A stretch of DNA of 64,000 nt from Alviniconcha marisindica (Eukaryota > Mollusca > Gastropoda > Provannidae): the NCBI GenBank assembly GCA_018857735.1, contig JABMCL010001087.1:1637501-1701500 (forward strand), written 5' to 3'. Each line of letters begins with the position of its first letter. The stretch's first letter is position 1. A model generated the notes under the pieces. It did no database searches. It was not told the DNA's origin and saw only the letters and a program-made list of their open reading frames with translations. The position numbers and the translations under genes are program-made. Positions 12,130 to 61,074 of this stretch are shown piece by piece.

Positions 12130-12474
12130 TTACCTTCAGCCAACTGCTGTCATGTGCAGTTTACATTAATCAGCACTGAGGGCTCGTGAGGAATTCATCA
12201 GGGATTCATTCAGCTGTCTGCTGTTCATTATGCAAGATGATTTGCAACAACAAACCACAGATTTTCTGTTGAGTGTGTTTCATTGTGTGTCTCAGAACAG
12301 CATCATTGTCAACAGTTCATGACGCAAAACAGCCAGTCACAACAAAATTACCTGCTTCATATTTTGGTTGCTTCTCTCTGGAACATCATAGCTGTTAACT
12401 ATTGGTGGGGCAAGACGATGTAAATGCAACACGACATGGTCACATGCTTCAGCTTTTGATTTTTTTGTCTTCAG
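12130..12474 (+). repeat. Decayed tandem copies of the start of DGK exon 1
   Basis: Copies begin at about 12202, 12296 and 12382, with the exon itself at 12475, so the period is 86-94 bases. Each resembles the first 65 bases of the exon. The 12296 copy follows tgtctcag and reads, in the exon's frame, SIIVNSS, a stop, then RKTASHNKITCFI against exon [22 protein letters not shown]. The 12382 copy reads NIIAVNYWWGKTM then stop. A fainter fourth copy may lie at about 12130-12200. Confidence 0.8.
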
Positions 12475-50280
<37,806 letters not shown>

Positions 50281-52107
50281 CCTTGACCTGTGATCACCTT
50301 GCCAGCCAGCATACTGTGCCATTTCAGTCAGGATATGGTGTCTTTGACCTTCCACCTCAGATGTCCTTCACCTTCCAGTTTCCCCCCCGTCAGACTTCAC
50401 CTTCCACATCTGACCCAGTGTTCTTGGCCTTTTTTCTGACACTTGAGCATCCATCACCATCAAAATCAAGTTCACCTCTAATCTGAATTTCTTTTCTGTG
50501 CAAAACATGTGTGACCTTTATCTTATCAAACCAGTGTCCTTGGATTCAACCTCTGTAAATTTGGCCTTCCAAAGGAGCACTCCAGCATCCTTCATTTTGT
50601 ATGACACAAGTGTCCTTGACCTTCCACCTGTAAGCTGTACTAATTTAGCTGATGTTAGTGTGATATACACATTGTGGTTTCAATTTCCAACACTGGCAGT
50701 ATTTAGTAGCTGTGTACTGTCTGGGATCTTACCACATTTATAAACATCCTGTTTCATATGCTTTATTGCTAATTAGGTGTAATATGTCCTCCTTATGCAG
50801 TATCAAAATGTTGGTGTGTTGGAGCTTTCGAAATGAATCTATTCATGTATAATACTTTCAGACCCAGATATGATTTCATTAGTGTGGGTTTAGCAGCAGA
50901 ATAATTTGCAACAAAACCACACACACACACACACACACACATGATTGTAGCGACTGCGGCTTGTATTCAGAAGGGATGTTTCTGTTCTCAGCTAACACCT
51001 CAGTTTGCCCCTGGTTTTTGTTTGTTTGTTTGTTTTTGCTTTTCCTGCATTGTTTCAGTCGGATCTTTTAAGATTTGCTGATGGTAGCCTCAGTCTGCAG
51101 AGCTTTGCTTGTTAATACCCATGTATTGGGGTACCACCAACACACAAATCAAGGCCCCCTCTGCCTCAACCCAGAACATTTACAGGTTGCCATTTTTAGG
51201 TCTGCAGTAAATCAGAATGTAGCTTTCACACTTCACCTGCTGCTGGGAATTCTTCCCTCCTAATTTCTTCTTTCCCAGTACTTTCAGCTCAGTGTGTGCC
51301 CCACCGTCTTCACGTGTGACAGGTAATAATTATGTGTCCTGGAGAATGAACCAGGCCTTTTGCTTGCCATTTACTGAAGTGTGTTTGGTCCTGATGGGAC
51401 CTTCATTGTTCACTTGGCATTGCATAATAACTTGCTGTCAAGTAACCTGTTCATGCCTGTTTTGCTGGCTTAGCTTATTCCAAGGTCACAGTGATATCTA
51501 ATTCCAAGGTCACAGTGACATCTAAGAGATCACTCTGAAAGTTGTATTTTCTTCATAAGGTCGGTCAGTTGCAGACTTTGCATGATTGTTGTGCCTGGTC
51601 ACGTGTGTAGCACTTTTATTGACATGGGGTGTGCATTCTAAAATTCTGTAGTCAGTCGTGCTGGCATTTCTCAAACAATGTTTCAAGTGAGGTCTTTCAA
51701 TTTTTTCCTGATGAAAAACTCTGTAAGGAGTTTATCTGTTCATACCTTGACCCATATCCAAGGTCAAAGGAGAGTCCAAAGATGAAATTGAAAGTGTGTG
51801 TGTGTGTGCATGTACGCGCGCGCACGTGTGTGTGTGTGTATGTGTGTGTGTGCTTCATCTGAACATGATTGCTCTTTTTTAATTGTAACCAATATACTCC
51901 TATTCTGGTGTTGTTGTGTATGCCCAACATACAAACTTTTGGCACAATCATTGTATTTAAGAGTGCTGGCGCCTGAATGTTAGACTTCGACAATCTATAA
52001 TCATTCCAGATTAGGTGTTCATCTTCAACAACGTTTTTTGTTGTGATAAATATTTGCCCTAACAGATGGTGTTGATGAACACTAAACTATTCTGCACTGT
52101 TTCACAG
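50281..52107 (+). other. DGK 3' UTR and flank, first part
   Basis: Starts at the stop codon. Rich in cttgaccttccac and ccttccac phrases (50281-50640), then a CA run (50919-50940), a duplicated ttccaaggtcacagtga (51480-51520) and alternating purine-pyrimidine GT/GC runs (51796-51850). No poly(A) site could be fixed. Confidence 0.5.
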
Positions 52108-52250
52108 ACCATGTCCAAGGTTGGTGTGACCAACAGGAGAGTGGACAGGGATGGCCTCGCCCCCTATCACTGTGGCTTGTGGGGGCCTGTTCAGCACACT
52201 CTGTGACTGTTGACTGTCATGCACCATTTCTGTGGATGCTATTGAATTTT
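52108..52250 (+). other. Possible alternative terminal exon of DGK
   Basis: Follows gtttcacag. Joined to exon 21 (phase 1) it stays open to a TAA at about 52253, giving a tail that starts NHVQGWCDQQESGQGWPRPL. No family support and no ETAV motif. Equally likely to be plain 3' UTR. Confidence 0.2.
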
Positions 52251-53379
52251 ATGTAAAGAGAGAGGTGTGGTCCTGAGAAAACATTTTTATTGGATGCCTG
52301 GCACATTTGCAAACTGTCAGCTTTTATCACCATTGTATGTTGCACACAGAAGATGTCCTTGTCATCATCACCAGTGGACAAGACTTTGTGTCACTACTTA
52401 TTGTCGCATAATGGCACAGGTTTCCCTTTGGGCAGCCTTTTGTATGTGTGTCTTGGTGGAGTGGGGATGAAGAGGGGTGGGGGTGATTATGAGTATGTGC
52501 ATGTATGCATGTGTAGAGCTGTATGCGTGGGAAGAGCTGGTTGTGGTTGTGGCATGGTTGTGAAATGTCATGTTTAGGATCCTGTGACACCATTGTGATT
52601 TGGATGCATGCTTGTGGACATGTGTGGGATATGCTCCTGATTCAGTTTTCGTTTGCAATTACTTCAATGTACCATGGTCATGTCTGCCTTCAAAACAAAA
52701 AAACAGACCTTTTTTTTAAAGGGCCTAATATCCATGTGATATGCAATATTCCACCTGTTGTCTGGTAGATACCTTAACCTGAGGCATTGCTTGTAAACTG
52801 TTTGTTTTCTGTTTGGTTTGTACGCATGAATGTTCATGTTTGTGATGGTTTCAAGAATGGAAAAGTGACCATTTTAATAGACCTAAAGAATGTAGTTGCC
52901 TAGCATTTCCTTTTTTTTCTTTTCTTTTTTCTTTTCTTTTCTTTTTAAACGTATTGATCCACATACCAGCACATAATTCAGCTAAGTGTTGTTTTAATTC
53001 CTTTGCTTTTAGAAAATGGTGATAACATTTCTGTGTTGTTTGTTTTTTAAAAAATTTTTTAGTCTTTTTCTCTCTCTTTTCCACAGTTTAATGAGTTATG
53101 TTTGCATGAGTGGACAAAGAAGGGGATGTGAGTGAAGCCAGTGAAACAGGGCAATGTGGCAGACAGCCCCAGATGAGCGTTCTTGTCATGCCAATAGGTA
53201 GTTGCAGGTGACACTTCAACTGAGTGTTCTGTGCTGACGAGTGTTACAGGTGCGTGGTGCAGCAAATGATGTGATGGTGATACATGCAAGGACAGCATCA
53301 CGCATTGTAATTTGTTATATGAGCTGACAGCTGGTACATTGCTTGTCATGTCAAAAGCCAGCCCAAGTAACTTGACAGG

Positions 53380-53850
53380 ATACTGAAATGAAGGAGCATG
53401 GCAGGCCCTATCGATGGGAATAAAATAGAAGGTAGTCACACATCAGTTTTTCGCTTGATTTGTTGTCCTAGTCGTTAAATGCAAAATCAACATTTGATAG
53501 TTGTGAAAACAGCGCCGGCCATGAGTGCTACCATTTTGTGCCAGGCAGTCTGTGTCCATGTTGCCTTGACTGATGAACAAGGCTGGGGTTGTGTGGCAAA
53601 ATATCAAGTACTTAAAAAGCCAACGTTTTTCTGTTCTTCATTGGTAAACAGTGAACCAGCATGGCTGTGCCCTGAGGTGTGCAAATCTGAAGCAAAAAAA
53701 AAAAAAGTGGGGGGGTGGGGGTGGGGGTGGGCTGTATTTTGAATATATGGATAGGACAACAAAATGAAGCCTGCAGAAGAAAATATTTGCATATTTTCTA
53801 AGTTTTTAGGCCAATGTGCATTTTCATTCCAGTTCCCCTTTAACATCTTG
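53380..53850 (+). repeat. Dispersed repeat family D, copy 5
   Basis: Contains cttcattggtaaacagtgaa, ctgaggtgtgcaaatctgaa and a poly-A/poly-G expansion, and ends ggccaatgtgcattttcatt then ccagttcccctttaaca. The longest and clearest copy in the window. Confidence 0.8.
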
Positions 53851-55872
53851 ACACTAGCCTGTTTTTCTCTCTTCGCAACCTAGAATCACTGTGGTGTATT
53901 TATTTTTCTTCTTCTAAATCTGTCCTTGCATGTACATAAATTTAATGTAAGCATGATTTCCAATACCATACTATTCAATACCAAAATTTTGGCTCCTGAT
54001 GTCAAGATCCAACTCAAAATGATGTACGTAAAGGAACTAACCTTCTCAGAACTTATTTTGAACAGCGGGTAGAAGAGATCAAAACAAAAACTCAGAAGCA
54101 AGGATTTTGTTCATAAACACTCCCTTGATTTTATAAGCTTTTTCTTATCAGACTTAAGAGAGTAACAAATAGCGGGACTGGCTGCACGCTACAAGGGTCC
54201 TCTTTGATACCATGTCCAGAAATTGTGTGCTTACCTCTCCTGAGAAACAAGGCCAAAGAGGCTGTCAGTAGCCATTTGGACAGCTGTGATGCTTGAGAGT
54301 GTTTCCTACAGTTCTGAGATGAGTCTCACTAATCGTCACTGACACAGGAAACGGTTCAACTGAAAGTTAAGTCAGCAGAACATTTTCAAAGAAAATATTG
54401 TCCTTGATTTCAAGTTTGTGTGTTTTTGTTGTTGTTGTTTTTTATCTCTTTTAACCTGTTGGGGAATGGCAGGCCTTCTCAGACCAGACATGCCTCAGAA
54501 GGTTGGTTCAAACATTTGACTCTGTAGAGCCTGTTTTTCTCATTCACTGCAGGCTCATACACCCACAGTGTCGTATTTGCGTCTTCCTCTGCAAAGCAAG
54601 CTGAGTGTTGTAAAATGTAATGGAAACAGTATAGTGCCGGTGCTAGTTGAGAGCTTAATGCTTGTGGTTTTTAGCAAAACAGCATTAACTATCTTTATAT
54701 GGTTTCGGCCATCATTCTATAATTTACATGTTTGGAGTAAAAAACTAAAAAGAAGTAGGTTGGTCCAGCGGATGTAATAGTCACTGTTGTTATTACTATT
54801 TTATAAACATGTAATAGTATTGCCATAGTAATATTACATTAGAAACGACATATATATTTGCAGCAGCAAAGACAGACGACTTCAGCTGTAATAAATACAT
54901 TCCATATTCATGTACTTACAGTGACACATGATCATGAGATGCAAAACTCTCATTTCTCATTGAATGCAGCAGCAATGTTTCCACATGTGTATTTGTGCAA
55001 TTTTTTGGTTTTTGAGTGTCATTGTTTTCCCTTTTGTTTTGTTTCATTAGTCTCCACTTCACCGCCTCCTCTTTCTTCCTCCTTTTTTTTCTTTCTCTCT
55101 CTCTCTCTGTCCCATGATTCTCTCTTTCATGTTTTCTCTTGGAGAGTAGTTATAAGTCATCAGCTGTTGTCAAGCATAAACCTGTGCTGTGTTGTTTACT
55201 CTGCTTGTCTAAGTGGGCAGAGCTTACTGGCTAAGAGCAAGAGGTCAGCTTAGCAGATGTAAACAGTTTCATTGCTGGACATGCAAATTTCCTCTGGATA
55301 TATTTAACAGGGGCTTAACAGTGATGACAAGTTAGCTGTAAAGTTAAGCAGAGTAAAAGGAAAATGGTCATGTACTGGTCTGCCCTGTCTGTGTCTGTGT
55401 GTGTCGATGTGCGTGTGCAGGGGTCATTTATAAGTGGATGTGCCCTTATACTTGTTTTGTGTGTAAAAGATGACATATTTGCTTTTTTGATTTTGTTTTG
55501 CCACAAGTATTTGTACATGTGCATTGAAGACAAGTGTCACATAATATCAACCTGTGCAACACCACACTACAACCCACCTCACCCCTGCAAATTAATGATG
55601 AGCATCACCACATTTTTATGCAAATCACAATGAATTGGTGGTTTGCCACAACCCATTGATATTTTTGTACTCTAATGTCTGAATGCTGAGAGAGGAAATA
55701 TGTTTTCCCCATTCTGTATTATAATGCATGGTGACAGTAATTACATTTTATTCAGTTTTAGAACTGATTTGTGATTTACAGCAGATTCTTCATATGAAGT
55801 CTGCTTTTGTAGAGGTACTAATTGCAAACAAACTGTCGCATAAGACTGTTGTGTTATGTAAGACTGTTACTT

Positions 55873-55875
<3 letters not shown>

Positions 55876-55927
<52 letters not shown>
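55876..55927. repeat. (CT)n microsatellite
   Basis: About 26 CT units, plus strand, 5.6 kb beyond the DGK stop. Confidence 0.97.
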
Positions 55928-55930
<3 letters not shown>

Positions 55931-56185
55931 ATGAGCTCTGAGACTGTTTCATAATGTTTATGTAATTTTCAATATGAACTAAATTCAAACTGACCTACAC
56001 ATGCAGTGTAGTATAGATTACAATAATTGATTTGCATGAACTTCTTTTTAATTAGTTCCAAGTTTTGATCCATCATTGGCAAATCATGATACAATACAAG
56101 ACCAACAACAACAAAAACAAGAAGAAGAAAAAAGTAAAACAATTCTGGTGTATTTATGTTCCACTCAGGCACTGGTATCCAGTTT

Positions 56186-56395
56186 TTTGTTGCTGTTTGT
56201 TTTGGGGGGAGGTTGTTTCTTCCTTCCAAGGCATTGGATAATGACTGTGAGGTATTACCACATTTTTTCGAACTGAAGAGAAACATTTTTTTGTTGTTGT
56301 TGTTTTTTGGGGGGGAGGTTGTTTTTTTCATCCTAAGCATTGATTAATTAATTAATGTGAGGTTTTACCACATTTTTTCTCATTGAAGGGAAAAA
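56186..56395. repeat. Tandem duplication of about 125 bp
   Basis: Two diverged copies, each with gggggaggttgttt, a gcattg phrase and gaggttttaccacatttttt or variant. Confidence 0.8.
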
Positions 56396-57120
56396 AAAGA
56401 ATATTCTTTCTTGAATAAAGACAGAACGCAAATTGTATGATCCACACAGCCTTGTGGAAATCAATGTTTTTTGTGCCTTGCCTCTGAGAACACTCTCACC
56501 CTATGCACCCAGGTCTCCCACCCTGTAACCCTGTCTGTGTACCATGAATATGATAGTCGTCACTTTATTACCCATGAACGTCTGTGTTGTAGAGGAATAT
56601 ATATATATATGTCATGTCCAGTATTGTGTGTGTGTGTTTATCTAGGTTTGTTTGTTTGTGTGTTTTTTGCTTGAGGATTACTGAGCAATATCTTTGTTCA
56701 TTCACCTAAATGAACAAGGCATTTTTTTAGTTTGCTCATTAACCTTCCTGTGCAAGGCTCTTTGAATGCATTAATTAACATTAATGTGCATGAAGAGACC
56801 AGAAATGACATCACTAGGCAGAAAAGAAGAGAGGGAAGGGGAATCTAATGACATCCCTGAGATTCCAGACAGGGGGAAGACACCACATATCCCTGGCCTT
56901 CCTTTGATGTTTGCTAGCAGATGATCCTCCAAAGACAAGATGCTGTGCTTGCATAACTTAAACTGGTTTCTGGCGAAACCTTGTATTCAAAATATCTTGC
57001 TTTGTTTGGACTTGGTACTGTCCATTTTCATGGTTATGAAGAAGACAAGATAATGGGAACAATGAGTGAATGAGTGAACAACTGCTGGTGAGGTTGACAC
57101 TCACCAATGCAACAAAAAAC

Positions 57121-57696
57121 AAGGAAACAATAATACACAAGCACTTTGGCAAATTGTCTTCTTTGGGTGCAAGAAGATAGACAACAAAAGAAGAAGGAAG
57201 TAAAGAAGAGGATAGACAAGAAGGAGCTGATGTAAGAAATGATAAGAATGAATATGTACATTAAAAATGACGTCAATAAAATGATGAAAATTTAGGGGGA
57301 GCTCGATCTGCCAATGTAATTATGAAAAAATACAGATGTGCATGCACGCCACGTACGCACGCATACACACACACACACACACACATACATACGCACACAC
57401 CTATTCAGTTTACAAAATGTACATACGTGTGCGTTTGTGGGTATGTAGTGTGTGTGTGCATATGCACACGCACACATCTGTATTTGTTCATAATTACATT
57501 TACAGATTGTGCTCCCCCAACTTTCATCATTTTAATGACATCATTTTTAATGTACCTATTCATGCTTAACATTTCTTACATCAGCTCCTTCTTGTCTATC
57601 CTCTTCTTTATACTTCCTTCATCTTTTGTTGTCTATCTGTCATCTTGCAGTTGAAGAAGACAATTCGTCAAAAATGCTTGTGTATTACTGTTTCCT
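57121..57696. repeat. Fold-back element with arms of about 225 bp
   Basis: Left arm 57121-57345 and right arm about 57465-57696 are reverse complements at roughly 88% identity by eye (for example ggatagacaagaaggagctg on the left against cagctccttcttgtctatcc on the right). Both arms encode, on opposite strands, a short hydrophobic frame with ISYISSFLSILFF. The spacer is itself CA-rich then GT-rich, so it extends the stem. Possibly a MITE-like fold-back; no transposase seen. Confidence 0.92.
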
Positions 57697-60397
57697 TTTT
57701 TTCCCTTGTAATGGTGAGTACATTTCCCTAGATCTGTTCCATTTTGTCCAAGGTAATGTCTAACATGCTCCAGTGCTCCCCTGTGAAATGAGGATTGGGA
57801 CTGTAATGTAACCCTGCCACTGACGTGAGCTCAATTATCATCTTTCATATTCTGTCCCAGGTAACATGTTCATTCCTTGCAGATTAAGGTCAATGTGCAT
57901 AGCAGATTAACTCCTGCTCATTAACTGTTAATGTTCATACTAGGCTTGCTCATTAAGACTACTGTGCAGAAAGCCTGCCCATGAAGTTTATTGAGCCAGT
58001 GTGTGTGTGCATTAACATTAATGTGCACGAGTTTAATCTATTGGACATGACATATGTGCACATGATGTTAAGTGTTCAGTTCTAAAAACATATTTTCCAT
58101 AGATGTTTCAATTTCATTTCTTGATAAATGATTAAATTGGATACTTATCTTGTCTCTTCATCTTTTTATTCTGTTTGTTAAATTGTGTGTTGTTTGTTTG
58201 TTTGTTGTTTGATCTTGTGCACATGTAGTTCCACAATTAAAAAAAAATGTGAAAGCAGTTTTATGGCTATCCATGAAGGATTCATTTTCTTCCAAATCAT
58301 TACAGAAGAACAGTGTTTATCTGAGATTTCTTTTCCATTTTTTCTTCCAGCACAGCTTTTCCTATTAGTGAACATTGAGTTTATTTAATTTAATTATATG
58401 TCTTTCTTCATCATCAAGTTAGTCTTCAGTTCCAGGCAATTAAAGTTTGAGGTCGTACTCAGCTGGGACATACATCCAAGATGGATATGTGTTGTAATAA
58501 TGTACATAGAGTGACACATTGATACTTTGATGGCGAGAACCTATCTCAGTACACTGTATTTTTAAGCTTTGAGATTTATTCCCTTCACCAGGTGTTTCAT
58601 CAGCTAGAGGATGAGCAGACAGCAATAAGCAGCTGTGCTGGTGAAACACTAACAGTTTCATCTCTCAAGTGGTTCTTTAAAATCAACAAAATGTAAACAA
58701 CAAAAAGTAGGGAGAGGGTAGGAGTGGCCTGCTCTTAGCTTTTTGTTGTTGTTTTGGGATTCATTTGCTTTTGTGAGGGGGTGGGGTGGGGATCCTTATT
58801 TTCTGGCTGTGCACTATTTGTATTTGATTACAATTTTTATTTCAGTAAATATCTTTAAGTGTAGACAAATGTATACATACTTGCACTTGCCGTATATTCT
58901 CACTGTATCCAGTATCAGTCCTACATTCTTCAGCCCCTCCCATTTGTTATTGAAGTAAAAAACACTTTCAAGTTATTAGATCATCCTGATAGTTGTCAAA
59001 AATGTCCAGTCTTCTTAAGCAGCCAGTCCATTATCTTCTGAAGAAAAAAGTGTCTTTCAAACTTAGAAATTTCAGTTGTCTTCTACCAGATACTGGAAAT
59101 GCAACTGACACTACCTGTATTTTATTGTATTATTGTTTGTTTTGGTTTTTTGGTTTTGTTTCAATTTTTAAGGTGTGAAGATAAAAAAAACAGTTTATGT
59201 AAGATGATGCAGTACAACAATAATCAATGTACTTACCTGCACTTCTCCTCTTGTGTGCGCTGTGTTTAAACTGTGGAACCAAGATCAGGACTAGAGATGT
59301 AAAACAACTCTGTGTGTACATGCTACTCTTGATGCTTCTTGGACAAGATATTAACACCGGCTGGCTGTCTGTCCTCTGTGGCTTTAAAATAATTGTAAGT
59401 GCACAAAATATATAGCAGAGCTCATTATAATACACTTTATCATTCCAACACATGCTGGTGGATCTTGTGCACTGTTTAATATAAGAGAAAATGTCAAAGT
59501 TTCCACTGAATTTAGATTACCAGCATGTATGGTACTCCGCATTTAGCCTTGTTCATTTGAGTTTGCACCATGTACAATGAAGTTTGTGATGTGCATTTAG
59601 CGTTTCCTGACAAATCTATTTTGTAACAAATTATTTTACTGTCATGTTGTATTGGGCATTGTGTGATTATGATTAATATCATTATTTTTTATTTTTTTTG
59701 GTTAACCATCTTCACTGTGATAAAACAAGAAAGAAAATGTTTCACAGCAACTTGATTAACCAGTTTTTGTGTTCATCTTTCACTTGAGAGTGAGTGTTGG
59801 AAGGGGAGGCTGTGCATGAATGCATCTCATTTTGAGTGTGGCAGGATTTTGTCAAAAGTGATGAATTTGAGTTTTCAGAAGCTTCGCTTCAGGGTAACAG
59901 CTGAGAAAAATGTAAATTGGTTTCTTTTTTGGGGTGGATGGGGGCAAACAGTCAGGCCCTATTCTTACTTTAACTTCTAAAGTCTCAAAAGGTTTCAGGC
60001 ACTATATATTTCAGCGTGAAGCTATGGGTGGTATGAAATTAACAGTACTTTAATAATTAGTGCTTTCATTTGACTATTGCATTACAAATTTCAAGAATGC
60101 AATCCCATCACCTGAATGTAAACCAACCCATGATGCTCAGTCCTATCCATTTCCACACCCACCCCATTGAACTCTTTTCGTCACTGCCACCATCACCCCC
60201 TACCCTCACTCCCCATTCTTAAAGGTTTATTCTGAATACAAACTGGAACCCCTGATGAGAGGCTAGCCCTCCCATGCCTCCTTTAAAAACGTGTTCAAAT
60301 TTGTTTCTCTATATGCAAATAAACCCCTCACCAATGACCATCAGAGGATTGTGTGGTGATCAAGATGTCTTGTGTGGTATTTACCATGTTCGCGGGG
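57697..60397. other. Anonymous intergenic sequence
   Basis: AT-rich. Repeats of gctcattaa and cattaacattaatgtgca (57918-58040) resemble sequence near 56740-56800. No exon or element identified. Confidence 0.55.
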
Positions 60398-60484
60398 GGG
60401 GGGGGGGGGGGGGAAGGTTACCAGTCATGTCTATGTGTCTTACCAATGTTGTCTGTGTGTGGTAGTGACCATGTCCATTAGTCT

Positions 60485-60526
<42 letters not shown>
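60398..60526. repeat. Poly-G tract and (CA)n
   Basis: About 18 G near 60395-60412, and a CA array at 60488-60526. Confidence 0.95.
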
Positions 60527-60528
<2 letters not shown>

Positions 60529-60963
60529 GCAGTGTGTCCACTCAAGAGCAGTGAATAGCACTATATAAAAAACAATCAGTCAGTCAATACCAATCAAGGT
60601 GTCTGGTATCGATTGTCACGGTGAGATACTAAACATGTCTGTGGCACTGGTCAAGATGTCTGTTTGGTATCTGTCAAACTGTTTGTGTGCCAAAGGAGAC
60701 CAAAGATATTCTATTCCAGGACCATGCAATTCACACCCAAACACAAGGACCTGCTCAATAGTAAACTGCAAAAATAAAGGACAGTCTTTGCAAACTTATA
60801 GCCAATCACTTCCTGCAGAGTCTTTGCTTTGAGTGAAAAAGTTAAAAGCAGGAAGGGAATGACAACACATAATTATGACACATCTTTCTGACAATGCTTT
60901 GTGGACAATGTGATGTTCCTACTGTTGTCAGTGATGACACACCCAAACAACACACCAAAGCCA

Positions 60964-60991
60964 TTTATTGCTGTTAATATATAATTTTATT
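60964..60991 (-). terminator. Candidate poly(A) signals of the minus-strand gene
   Basis: Reverse complement shows AATAAA at 60986-60991 and again at 60964-60969, next to a T-rich stretch of the plus strand. They lie about 2.8 kb beyond the minus-strand stop codon. No transcript evidence. Confidence 0.35.
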
Positions 60992-61050
60992 GATTTTTTT
61001 TTTATATGTACAATTAAAAGATTCCCCAATCCACATGGGGAAAAAGGTGA

Positions 61051-61074
61051 AGAGCTGCAAACCTTTGCAGCTCT
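61051..61074. repeat. Perfect 24-base palindrome
   Basis: agagctgcaaa (61051-61061), cc, tttgcagctct (61064-61074). It lies just before the candidate poly(A) signals of the minus-strand gene, inside its presumed 3' UTR. Confidence 0.9.

Larger units (their letters stand above)
52260..57120. other. 3' flank of DGK, no gene recognised
   Basis: Contains a family D copy (53380-53850), T-rich runs (52910-52940), a CT array (55876-55927), a 125-bp duplication (56186-56395) and AATAAA at 54887 and 56413, either of which could end the DGK transcript. Open frames here match nothing I know. Confidence 0.5.
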
